From: Xenorhabdus griffiniae
Lineage (GTDB): Bacteria > Pseudomonadota > Gammaproteobacteria > Enterobacterales > Enterobacteriaceae
Reading direction: 5' to 3'
NCBI RefSeq assembly: GCF_037265215.1
Contig: NZ_CP147737.1
Coordinates: 4,186,001 to 4,250,000, forward strand
DNA length: 64,000 bases
Part shown: in pieces, positions 19,250 to 27,121 of the stretch
Layout of the letters: every line of letters starts with the position of its first letter
How positions within the stretch are numbered: position 1 is the stretch's first letter
The notes under the pieces: generated by a model
What the model was told of the DNA's origin: nothing
Databases searched by the model: none
Seen by the model: only the letters and a program-made list of their open reading frames with translations
Translations under genes and position numbers: made by a program

Positions 19250-19923
19250 GACGCATCTCCCTGAACCACAAACCAATCATGCGCTGAAAATTGACGAGGC
19301 AAGGCAACGATAGGCTCATCCCGTACGCGTAAAGGATATCCTTTTGAATCGATAGCCTCTTCACTATAAATCGTTCCTCCATCACCAAATTGATTTAACG
19401 CTAATCGAGAATTGTCTGCCTCACACTGCCCCAAATAGAGTGGATGACTCAATGGACAACTACGTCTCCCCAAATAAGGAGTAAACCAAGGCTTTTGGAC
19501 AGCAGTAACTAAACTTGCTAATTTGTAATGACTATCAGGTAAACACCAAACAGCGACAGTAAAGTGCGCATCACAGAGATATTCACGCCAGGTTTGAATG
19601 ATGTCATGGCTTTTCAGACTAACGTAATCCACTCTGGCATCTTTGATGGTGTGATAATCCGTAATTTTGCTAACCTTCACAGACTTATTCTTCACAGAAT
19701 CATCATCCAATTTATGTTCATCACAGCGCACTGCGAAACGAACACTGTCAGATAAAGCCTGAAGCGCAGTTTTATCATTTCGGCGTATCCCCAGACATGC
19801 TCCTAGCAACCCTAGTAAACCACTACGAGTGGGGAAATTAGCAGTAGGACGCATACCTTCAAATGTGGGTTGCCCCCAAAACTGCATAGGTCCAGAAAGG
19901 CGTAATATGAGATAAGAAACCAT
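19240..19923 (-). CDS. cas5: Cas5e/CasD Cascade subunit
   Basis: Binds the crRNA 5' handle at the foot of Cascade. 227 residues starting MVSYLILRLSGPMQFWGQPTFEGMRPT, the standard Cas5e N-terminus with SGPMQxWG, followed by the PTRSGLLGLLGACLGI loop that contacts the handle. Two bases separate it from cas7; it overlaps cas6e. No catalytic function expected. Confidence 0.94.
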   Translation of the reverse strand: MVSYLILRLSGPMQFWGQPTFEGMRPTANFPTRSGLLGLLGACLGIRRNDKTALQALSDSVRFAVRCDEHKLDDDSVKNKSVKVSKITDYHTIKDARVDYVSLKSHDIIQTWREYLCDAHFTVAVWCLPDSHYKLASLVTAVQKPWFTPYLGRRSCPLSHPLYLGQCEADNSRLALNQFGDGGTIYSEEAIDSKGYPLRVRDEPIVALPRQFSAHDWFVVQGDASCS

Positions 19924-19925
19924 AT

Positions 19926-21017
19926 TTAACCCTCACCGTTATTACGGATCCAAGTTTTCAGCTCTTCTAACCCTGATTTGGATACAACACCGTTTGCAAG
20001 TTCCGTATCCAGCAAAGAGAATTGTGCGGCTGGTCCAGTTAGTCCATAGACTTTAGCAACACGGTTCCAGTAATCGGTAAACGCTTTAATCGAAGGTTTG
20101 AGATAACCCTCTTGCTCTGCTCTGACAGGTGATTCAAAAGCATTAGCCATAGATATTGGCACATCGGAAAAGTTGACTATCACCAGATCCGCTGGGTTAA
20201 ACGCTGCAAATGTACGCTGTTTAGCATTCGGGGTTTCCGTCGCCAGCATATGCGCCAGATGTGCAGCAATATCTAACGCCTTGCTGCGTTCAATACCGCC
20301 GAGATTTTCCTGTAATTGTGCAAAATTCAGGCTGGCATAACGGTAGAACACACCAGCAGAGAACTCCTGCGTCCCCAAATGAGCAGATCCTAAATCTTTT
20401 AAGTCATCAACGGCAGCAAACCAGTCAATATCCGATGCCACAGTATGGGTAGTGATGGCGTGTGCAATAGACATCGCCCCATCCACTTTACCCAATTCCT
20501 TCATCATACCGCTAGTCGCCATACGGCCACTTAACGCCAGATCAACGCCATTTTGTAAATTAGCGCGCATAGCCGCAATGTTTGATTTCAGTTGTTTTGT
20601 CAGTTTCTTGTCATCGACCCCTTCAGCATCTGCCTGAGCAACCTGTTCACAGAACCAGGCAACTTCGCCTACAACCCAGGGAGATATGGCACTCCCAAGA
20701 ATTTCCTCCGAATCATCAATTGGTTCTCCAGTCAGTAGTGTCAGTGAACGATCAATCAATGCTGTTTCAAAGCGTGTCCCTAAACGTTCATGTAAAACAT
20801 TTCTCAGTTCAGCCAGTTGGATAGTTCGAATACTCGACTCACCCAGATGCCGCATATAGTAGTCACTCTTACGCATCGTACGTTTAAGGCTTTGGCTGGA
20901 AATACGAACTCGACGCCTGCCACCAAAGATGGCATCTTTTTGCATATTCATATCATCACGGTTCAGGCAGGCCGGACTATGGGAGATTAATACGTGGAAG
21001 TTAATAAAATTGTTCAT
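19926..21017 (-). CDS. cas7e: Cas7e/CasC Cascade backbone subunit
   Basis: Six copies form the Cascade backbone along the crRNA; the Cas7e thumb flips out every sixth crRNA base, which matters for the pseudo-spacer described at 23431. 363 residues, [22 protein letters not shown] start, [20 protein letters not shown] and the [18 protein letters not shown] block are classical. No defects seen. Confidence 0.94.
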   Translation of the reverse strand: MNNFINFHVLISHSPACLNRDDMNMQKDAIFGGRRRVRISSQSLKRTMRKSDYYMRHLGESSIRTIQLAELRNVLHERLGTRFETALIDRSLTLLTGEPIDDSEEILGSAISPWVVGEVAWFCEQVAQADAEGVDDKKLTKQLKSNIAAMRANLQNGVDLALSGRMATSGMMKELGKVDGAMSIAHAITTHTVASDIDWFAAVDDLKDLGSAHLGTQEFSAGVFYRYASLNFAQLQENLGGIERSKALDIAAHLAHMLATETPNAKQRTFAAFNPADLVIVNFSDVPISMANAFESPVRAEQEGYLKPSIKAFTDYWNRVAKVYGLTGPAAQFSLLDTELANGVVSKSGLEELKTWIRNNGEG

Positions 21018-21029
21018 TATGTTACATCC

Positions 21030-21530
21030 TTATGCTTTTTTCTTTTGAGGAAGGGCAAGTATGAAATCTTCTAATATCCGACTGCGATCATGTCGGTTCC
21101 ACCGGGTTAATTGTTCAGCTAAAGTTGGCCAATCAAGCTTAGGTTCAGCATGGATAAGCAAACGGCGCAACTGCACCATATCGTTAGGCCAGTCAGCTCG
21201 CAGCATTTGGTACAGCCGGCGTTCACTGATACGCCCACTATTTGCCAGCGCTTTACCCAAGGTAATCACTTTTTTATTCTTGTCATCTTCTGACTCAATA
21301 TGTGTGATAACGTCTTTCCCTGCGCTCAGACAAAACACCATACGGAGCAATGGCAATTGATTCTTGGGGGCATGCCAGCCAAAATCTCTCACCAGATAGT
21401 AAAAAGCGGGAATATTTTTCAATTCTCTAGGTTCAGTCACACGCCTAAGTTGGGCAATGTCACCGTTATTCATTTTCTTCCAGGCCTTGTAGAGAGCCAT
21501 AGCATCAAAATTAGGATCAGAATCAGACAT
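21030..21530 (-). CDS. cse2: Cse2/CasB (Cas11) small Cascade subunit
   Basis: Helical small subunit stabilising the R-loop in Cascade. 166 residues; recognisable blocks are DIAQLRRVTEPRELKNIPAFYYL and the C-terminal WNRHDRSRILEDFILALP. Four bases from cse1 and 12 from cas7 in the same operon. Confidence 0.92.
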   Translation of the reverse strand: MSDSDPNFDAMALYKAWKKMNNGDIAQLRRVTEPRELKNIPAFYYLVRDFGWHAPKNQLPLLRMVFCLSAGKDVITHIESEDDKNKKVITLGKALANSGRISERRLYQMLRADWPNDMVQLRRLLIHAEPKLDWPTLAEQLTRWNRHDRSRILEDFILALPQKKKA

Positions 21531-21533
21531 AGG

Positions 21534-23075
21534 TTATTTTCCCTGAGGTTGACGAAAAGTGGCAAATTGTTTGCTTAAGCTGCGGCGTGCAACAGCAAGC
21601 GCCTTAACCCTCTTAGGATGATGACTATAAGGAGTGGTAATCTGTGCAAAAATATTCAAACACAAAATCTCTAATTTCTGTCTCAATTGCTCTTGGTAAT
21701 TAACGGCATTGGCAAAATCAATAGATGCCAGCAAGTTAAGGATTAGCAAATCACTCTGCCGGTAATATTCTCTCTCCCCCTTTTCATGCACGGCTATTCC
21801 AGATCCTTTGATATCATGCTCTTTGATACCTTCAGCAAAGATGTAAAGCGCTTTACGCAAAGCTGTCTTGTGCTCAAGACCTATTTTGACAATTTCATTG
21901 ATTACTTTAGGATGGTTTTGCCAGCCTTGATTAACAACCATCACATCATGCCGGCGCTCCAAAATGGACGCCTGATTATTACGATAACCACCGACAATCA
22001 GTTGCAATCGCGCATTGGGAAATAAGACTCTGCTTTGATCCACCACAGTGGCAGGAAGATGTCCTCCCGCATTTTTTTTCCTTTTTTCATCTTCCTTCTC
22101 CTCCAGCTGAACCTTGACCAGCAAACGGCTAAGATGGGTCCACGATGGAGCAAAGGTTGTAAAAGCCAGGAATTTCTCTTCCGCTGCCCCTTGTTTTACC
22201 TGTAATACACGGGGAGAGTGAGGATGTGGCCACACGCCCTCTACCGTGAAAACAAACTTTTCTTTCAGGAAGCCGGTATAGCGTTGTGCAACGTGTTGTC
22301 CGCAACCGCTGCATTGACCAGCCCCTATTGGCGGACATAATTCAATATGGTTAGGTTGCCAGAACAGCCCTCTGAGTAAACCAATACGTGCAGCAGGAAT
22401 GGTTTCCCCTGCCTGAATCGGCTCCTGCCATACTGGCAATGGGTTAGTTTGCACATCCTCGCTAAACCATTTTTGCAGAGAAGGTTTAATCAATACATTC
22501 AACCAGACAGTTGTACGTAGATCCGCCCTGCGGTTATCTACTGCCTGTATCAACGTGGTAATAGGAGCACCTCCACGTAAACCACTTTTAAACCCGCCAC
22601 CAAAACTGGGGGCATTATTTGCCTTGTTAAACAGGGCAACAGCGGTGCACCCACCGCATAATGCATTCCCTTGTCCCGGTTCATTAATGAAGGTACAGTT
22701 GGTGGCGCCTGTCAATCCGGCCAACAGCGTATCCATACCGGTTACATCCTTGGCTGACACACCTTTAAACTGCATAAATGGCTTTTCAGGATGATCAAGC
22801 TGAAAAGTATCACCCCAAGCAGAAATTCCCTGTACGAAATCATCTGGTGTTAGCGGCTGCGTTATACGCAGGCGCAAAGTCTGCTCATCTTGCGGTGTCC
22901 AAATTACCTGAGTAAGGCAAATCAGTAACTGGAGCGCAGCCAGCTCCATATCGTCTCTGGGTAAACATAACATCCATTGTTCGTCCGAACACAATAATGT
23001 TTGCAGAGAAATTGTAGTGGGTGTTCCCCCTGCCATCGGGCGGACAGGGATCCAATTATGAACCAGTAAATCCAT
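21534..23075 (-). CDS. cse1: Cse1/CasA (Cas8e) large Cascade subunit
   Basis: Recognises the PAM and recruits Cas3. ATG 23075 is preceded by a perfect GGAGG and gives 513 residues starting MDLLVHNWIPVRP; the upstream in-frame start at 23096 lacks its own ribosome site. The zinc-binding cysteines are in LCGGC and CSGCGQHVAQRYTG. First gene of the cse1-cse2-cas7-cas5-cas6e operon, whose promoter I place at 23300-23335. The stop of a short upstream frame overlaps this start (TGATG). Confidence 0.94.
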   Translation of the reverse strand: MDLLVHNWIPVRPMAGGTPTTISLQTLLCSDEQWMLCLPRDDMELAALQLLICLTQVIWTPQDEQTLRLRITQPLTPDDFVQGISAWGDTFQLDHPEKPFMQFKGVSAKDVTGMDTLLAGLTGATNCTFINEPGQGNALCGGCTAVALFNKANNAPSFGGGFKSGLRGGAPITTLIQAVDNRRADLRTTVWLNVLIKPSLQKWFSEDVQTNPLPVWQEPIQAGETIPAARIGLLRGLFWQPNHIELCPPIGAGQCSGCGQHVAQRYTGFLKEKFVFTVEGVWPHPHSPRVLQVKQGAAEEKFLAFTTFAPSWTHLSRLLVKVQLEEKEDEKRKKNAGGHLPATVVDQSRVLFPNARLQLIVGGYRNNQASILERRHDVMVVNQGWQNHPKVINEIVKIGLEHKTALRKALYIFAEGIKEHDIKGSGIAVHEKGEREYYRQSDLLILNLLASIDFANAVNYQEQLRQKLEILCLNIFAQITTPYSHHPKRVKALAVARRSLSKQFATFRQPQGK

Positions 23076-23077
23076 CA

Positions 23078-23299
23078 ACTTTCCTCCCTTAACCAAAAAT
23101 TTTCGCTATTTCCAACAACAACGCCAACGCTGCCACCGAAAGAGATACAATCGCAATTCCCATAGGGGTGACTGAATTTATGGCATTGATTAATAACCTG
23201 ATATTTTTGACAAACTCCCGCATGTCCAAATCTCATTCTGAATATTTGGCATTTAGGGTAGCGAAGAACGATATAAACGGCAATAAAAATAGAAGTCAT
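23078..23299 (-). CDS. possible small Cys-rich protein in the cse1 leader
   Basis: 74 codons from ATG 23299 to the TGA that overlaps the cse1 ATG. A hydrophobic start (MTSIFIAVYIVL) is followed by a Cys/His-rich stretch (five Cys, two His between residues 17 and 51). Codon choice in the last third looks coding-like. No ribosome site precedes ATG 23299, which lies about one base from the predicted transcription start, so it would be leaderless; it could equally be untranslated leader. No known family. Confidence 0.3.
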
Positions 23300-23322
23300 T
23301 ATGTACATTAAGTCATTATGTA
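23293..23322. promoter_or_regulatory. two tandem AAG-PAM target sites for the solitary crRNA in the cse1 promoter
   Basis: Plus-strand AAGTCATTATGTA occurs at 23293-23305 and 23310-23322. After the first AAG, bases 23296-23311 match pseudo-spacer positions 1-16 except position 6. After the second AAG, 23313-23322 match positions 1-10 except position 6. Site 1 overlaps the -10 box and the expected start of cse1 transcription; site 2 lies in the -10/-35 spacer. Confidence 0.75.
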
Positions 23323-23335
23323 TTAAACATGTCAA
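23300..23335 (-). promoter_or_regulatory. predicted sigma70 promoter of the cse1 operon
   Basis: On the minus strand TTGACA (23335-23330) is followed after 17 bp by CTTAAT (23312-23307), placing the start near 23300. It is the only perfect -35 box in the cas3-cse1 gap, and the crRNA target sites lie across it. Confidence 0.6.
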
Positions 23336-23363
23336 ATACCCTACTCTTGTAAGATTAAATTTA

Positions 23364-23400
23364 TTGCCTACGACAAACCATAACGTATACTACTTCGCTG
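23364..23400 (+). promoter_or_regulatory. predicted promoter of the solitary CRISPR RNA
   Basis: TTGCCT (23364-23369), 16-bp spacer, TATACT (23386-23391); the start would fall near 23398, immediately before the repeat at 23402. Orientation is opposite to the cas operon. Confidence 0.6.
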
Positions 23401-23401
23401 T

Positions 23402-23492
23402 GTATTCCCCGTGAGTACGGGGATAAACCGTCATTCTGTACATTAATAATGATGTTTATCATCAAGTTCCCAAACCCTTTTGGGATTTATTT
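23402..23492 (+). ncRNA. CreR-like solitary mini-CRISPR RNA between cas3 and cse1
   Basis: A full type I-E repeat at 23402-23430 (GTATTCCCCGTGAG...GGGGATAAACCG, intact handle and stem) reads on the plus strand, against cas. It is followed by a 33-nt pseudo-spacer (23431-23463) and a degenerate 29-nt repeat (23464-23492). The second repeat keeps the TTCCC and GGGAT arms at the correct spacing and forms a 7-bp hairpin followed by TTTATTT, a plausible terminator; it overlaps the end of cas3. Processing by Cas6e would give a crRNA whose positions 1-16 match the cse1 promoter except at position 6, beside an AAG PAM. Proposed role: guiding Cascade to repress cse1. Functional role is inferred. Confidence 0.75.
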
Positions 23493-26171
23493 GGGGATGA
23501 CTAATATCATCCCCTGTTCATGACTGTAACGTAATCTGCCGTCCTGGCTACTCCAGGCCCAATCAGCACTATCTCTGTTTCCTTCCAACCAAACCCTGTT
23601 CCATTTATCCTGAACTAGGCCCAATTTTTTCTTCCATCCCAAAGGAATATTCACCTGATTACGCGTTAATGCTTCCTGCTGCTGATATTTCTCTAACTGC
23701 TCATAGATACTGCCATCTAACAACTGTCGACCAGCTTCGGTTGAAATAAAAGGCACCAAAGGAATACTCATAGCACCATCACGGGTGACCGCTCTTTCAT
23801 TACCTTCAACGTCCTCCAACCCAACGACTTCAGCCCAATCCATTATTCGCTGTGCTTTCATACGCTGAGTAAAGTTATTTTCTTCAAAGAGTTTCATACC
23901 TTCTGTCACCCATTGCGGCTCAGGTTCAGAAATATCTTCCCGATAGATAGGTTCAATCCATTTACGGTAGGCATCAGGAAAGATAAGTGGTTTACCTTGC
24001 AGAGCTTCGATCCACTTTTGGGTACGCCACATCACGCGGGTATGACTGTAAATTTTGCCATGTAGCCCATAAGTGCCAGAAGCAGGGAAGAGCACCGTCG
24101 CTATGGGATCCTCAAAACCATAGGGACGCACTAGCCACCAATGACGATGCAATCTGCCCAGACGCTGGAATAAAAGATCCACCGGGCAGTGTTGAGTAAT
24201 TAACCAATCGAAATCGACATCCAACGATTGTTCTATGACCTGAGTAGCCACCAGAATACGTCCATCACAACGATCTCCTCCTTTACCAAAGTAACTCAGT
24301 GCAGCGTTCTCTTTTTCTTGCCGGTCCACCAGACTAAAACGCGCATGAAACAACATAACGTCAACACTGCCTGCTGCCAGCTTTTTAAGTCGCCTCCAGG
24401 TCTGTTGAGCTACATCAACCAAATTACAGATCAGACAGACCTGAGCCCCCTTACGGGCAGCATCAACCATACGTTCCAGTAAAGCATTATCTGGCATAGC
24501 ATCTTCAGTGTAATAAGGTTCAAGCTGGAGAGAGAATGAAGCAGGGTATTGTTCGGGTTGATTTTGCAAGTCAAAAAACCGCATTCCTTCATTACCAACC
24601 CAGCTAATCAGAGGATAAGGAACATCTTCTGCTGCCACTGTTTGTTTATTGCTATCATCATTTGGCTGGGGAGCATAACTGCTTAATAGTTGCTGTTTCT
24701 GCCATTGCGGTAACGTAGCCGACAGTAATATTGCCGAGCTTCCGGCACTCAACTGATTGTGCAAAACTGCATCCAGCAAGCCATACATGTATTGATCATA
24801 AGCATGTATCTCATCAACAATTAGCACACTACGGCCAACACCAAAGCCACGGATAAAACGATGACGGATCGGCAATACAGAAACTAGCACCTGATCGATA
24901 GTACAAACCCCTATTTGCCCTAAAAAAACCCGTTTTCGTCCCTGCGATAACCATTCGCAGCACTGGCTCCAGGCATCTTCTTCTTGAAGATTAATCCCTT
25001 GCTGTTTGATCGCTTGAAAAGTCGTATTAAAACGCGCATTACCATGAGCAAGAATCAGGTTCGGGGCAGTAAAGATTATTTTTGCTAACTTGTTCATACG
25101 TTCCAACATCTCGTTAGCCGTAGCCTGGGTCGGTAATGCAAAGATAATGCTATCGGCCAGATTATGCTCCAGCAATCGCCAGGCATAAGCGAGGGCAGCT
25201 TCCGTCTTACCGGAGCCTGTGGATGCTTCGATCAATGTTAGCCCAGGAGCAACAGGAAGATTATCAACCAGAGTCTGTACTTGCCGAGGCTGATAACCAG
25301 AATCAAGCAATGCCTGTACTGAAGCCCCCTGTTTTACCTGACCTATTAATCCACTATGTGTCACTACACGCATAGCGTCTTCTTGGTAACGTTGCTCGAA
25401 GTAAGCCCGTAACTCTGCCACATCAGAAACAGCCGCCGCACGGTAGTTAAAAGTATCTTCGGTTGACCTAGAGCCTAGCCAGTCCGCTATAGAACAAAAC
25501 CCAGCCATCAAAACGGAACAGTCAGGTGGCGTATCTTGTAATGAAAGTCCAACAGGCGCTAAAAACAATTCCGCTGCAACATCTAACCAAGCGAGCCGGG
25601 CTTGTTTATCACGATCTTCATGGTGGTGTAATGAAAATAATAATGAGTAGACATCATCACGTTGGATCACACTCTTTTTTTGTTTGATAGTACCATGATG
25701 ACCAAATACGGCTTCTACCCAGGGGAGCCAATCTTGGTAAGGCTGTGTTTCTGGCTCAGAAAACCCATCGTCATCTTCAGATGATTCTGGCTGATGATCC
25801 TTAATAAACCAGTAAAGCCCAGAAGCACCATGATCGTAACCTTTACAGTCATTGATTGAAGGCAGGAGGGATTGTTTATCTTCTGGGTTTAAAAACAGCC
25901 AAATTTGGGATGACTTACATTGAAAGCGGATTTCAAATTTACCCAGATCATGCAGTGCAACAAAAAAGAGCACCCACGCTCTTATTTCTCGCTCACTTCT
26001 GTCTTGATGGATACAAAACAGGCGCCTTAACCCTGGGCTATGATCCCACCAGTACGCAGCTACACTGACCACATCCAGACTGTGGAAAGGTAACAGATGA
26101 TATTCAACACTTTCTGTATATTTTCGCTTCCGTGCTTTTCCCCAATATCGAAATATTATCGTAATATTCAT
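23487..26171 (-). CDS. cas3: Cas3 helicase-nuclease (type I-E)
   Basis: Recruited by target-bound Cascade to degrade DNA. 894 residues. N-terminal HD nuclease: YHLLPFHSLDVVSV (about 25-38) and LHDLGKFEIRFQ (about 73-84), then DHGASGLYW and FGHHG. Helicase: Walker A EASTGSGKTEAAL (about 317-329), LPTQATANEM, DEIH box LIVDEIHAYD, LLSATLP, and QRLGRLHRH motif VI. All catalytic motifs look intact. Its stop codon lies in the degenerate second repeat of the solitary CRISPR element. Upstream DNA holds a family A repeat and a CRP-like site. Confidence 0.95.
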   Translation of the reverse strand: MNITIIFRYWGKARKRKYTESVEYHLLPFHSLDVVSVAAYWWDHSPGLRRLFCIHQDRSEREIRAWVLFFVALHDLGKFEIRFQCKSSQIWLFLNPEDKQSLLPSINDCKGYDHGASGLYWFIKDHQPESSEDDDGFSEPETQPYQDWLPWVEAVFGHHGTIKQKKSVIQRDDVYSLLFSLHHHEDRDKQARLAWLDVAAELFLAPVGLSLQDTPPDCSVLMAGFCSIADWLGSRSTEDTFNYRAAAVSDVAELRAYFEQRYQEDAMRVVTHSGLIGQVKQGASVQALLDSGYQPRQVQTLVDNLPVAPGLTLIEASTGSGKTEAALAYAWRLLEHNLADSIIFALPTQATANEMLERMNKLAKIIFTAPNLILAHGNARFNTTFQAIKQQGINLQEEDAWSQCCEWLSQGRKRVFLGQIGVCTIDQVLVSVLPIRHRFIRGFGVGRSVLIVDEIHAYDQYMYGLLDAVLHNQLSAGSSAILLSATLPQWQKQQLLSSYAPQPNDDSNKQTVAAEDVPYPLISWVGNEGMRFFDLQNQPEQYPASFSLQLEPYYTEDAMPDNALLERMVDAARKGAQVCLICNLVDVAQQTWRRLKKLAAGSVDVMLFHARFSLVDRQEKENAALSYFGKGGDRCDGRILVATQVIEQSLDVDFDWLITQHCPVDLLFQRLGRLHRHWWLVRPYGFEDPIATVLFPASGTYGLHGKIYSHTRVMWRTQKWIEALQGKPLIFPDAYRKWIEPIYREDISEPEPQWVTEGMKLFEENNFTQRMKAQRIMDWAEVVGLEDVEGNERAVTRDGAMSIPLVPFISTEAGRQLLDGSIYEQLEKYQQQEALTRNQVNIPLGWKKKLGLVQDKWNRVWLEGNRDSADWAWSSQDGRLRYSHEQGMILVIPK

Positions 26172-26178
26172 ATTTATT

Positions 26179-26284
26179 TATACCAATCTAACTTCAGGAT
26201 GCGTGTGATTTCTCCCCGCAAAGTGGGGGAGAAATCAAGCTTCATACAGTGTTGTAAATTGCAACTTGAAGTTTAATGCGTATA
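26179..26284. repeat. 106-bp MITE-like palindromic repeat, family A, copy 2
   Basis: Begins TATACCAATCTAACTTCA and ends TTTAATGCGTATA; hairpin GATTTCTCCCC...GGGGGAGAAATC. It starts only 7 bp upstream of the cas3 start codon, so it would be in the cas3 leader RNA. Confidence 0.8.
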
Positions 26285-26402
26285 AATGTTATTAAACCAC
26301 CCTTTAGAGATTAAATGATTATCTTTAATATGCTAATAAATCAAAAAATAATGAAATATTATTATCTTAAAAGTTGTCCATTATCATAAAAATCTAAGAA
26401 AT

Positions 26403-26418
26403 TGTGACATTAATCACA
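26403..26418. promoter_or_regulatory. CRP-binding site, perfect palindrome core
   Basis: TGTGACATTAATCACA fits TGTGA-N6-TCACA at all ten positions. It lies 59 bp past the kdgA stop and about 230 bp upstream of cas3, so it most likely regulates the cas3 promoter (a TTGATT/GATAAT-like pair is near 26325-26350, minus strand). Confidence 0.6.
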
Positions 26419-26476
26419 AAGCAGATAATGATGTGGTCCCTTTCGATGACTAACACATTAAGTCATAAAGGGTTAT

Positions 26477-27121
26477 CTATTGTGAAATGGATATTCCCTT
26501 AGCAAGCTCCACCGCTTCCCTCACCAATCTACCAACCTCCTTCCAGTCCTTACCTCGAATCAACTGTGGGCTGACCATCCAGGAACCACCACATGCCACA
26601 ATTTGTGGGACAGCAAGATAATCGAGAATATTCTTCACGCTGATCCCACCGGTTGGCATGACTTGCAACTGTGGGTACGGTGCAAGTAGTGCTTTAATCA
26701 TCGCAATGCCACCAGAAGGCTCAGCCGGGAAGAATTTGACAAAATCGGTGCCTAATTCCAGCGCTTGTTCAATAGTACTGGGATTATTCACGCCAGGAAT
26801 GATAGGAATACCAATTTGCTGACATGCTTGTACAGTGTTTGGATTAAGCCCTGGTGAGACGACAAACTCTGCCCCCGCGGCTTTTGCCTGACGAACATGT
26901 TCACGATGAAGCACGGTTCCTGCACCGATCAACATATCTGGCCGCTCAGCCTTCAGTAGACTGATCGCTTCGGCGGCACTCTCGGTACGAAACGTGATTT
27001 CAGCCACAGGCAGGCCGTTGTCTGCTAATGCATGACCAAGGGGAATGATATCTCTGGCCTCTTCAATAGCTATCACAGGCACAATTTTAATCTGACGCAG
27101 ACGCGCCATTATCTCTTGCAT
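26477..27121 (-). CDS. eda: KDPG/KHG aldolase
   Basis: Cleaves 2-keto-3-deoxy-6-phosphogluconate to pyruvate and glyceraldehyde-3-phosphate, ending the hexuronate route. Start ATG 27121 lies 8 bp after GGAGAG; 214 residues. Motifs: VPVIAIEEA, AEITFRTE with the catalytic Glu, GAGTVL, VSPGLNP, VKFFPAE with the Schiff-base Lys, and PTGGI. Overlaps the end of kdgK by 35 bases, so the two are translationally coupled. Confidence 0.93.
   Translation of the reverse strand: MQEIMARLRQIKIVPVIAIEEARDIIPLGHALADNGLPVAEITFRTESAAEAISLLKAERPDMLIGAGTVLHREHVRQAKAAGAEFVVSPGLNPNTVQACQQIGIPIIPGVNNPSTIEQALELGTDFVKFFPAEPSGGIAMIKALLAPYPQLQVMPTGGISVKNILDYLAVPQIVACGGSWMVSPQLIRGKDWKEVGRLVREAVELAKGISISQ

Noticed and set aside
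23233-23240. An 8-nt match (TCATTCTG) between the pseudo-spacer start and the cse1 leader
   Set aside because: It includes position 6 but has ATC instead of a usable PAM and no continuation; the site at 23296-23311 is much better.
23255-23266. AGCGAAG shared with the sequence on the other side of the solitary repeat
   Set aside because: Requires reading the repeat in the anti-crRNA direction and mismatches at seed positions 1-2; seven bases can occur by chance.
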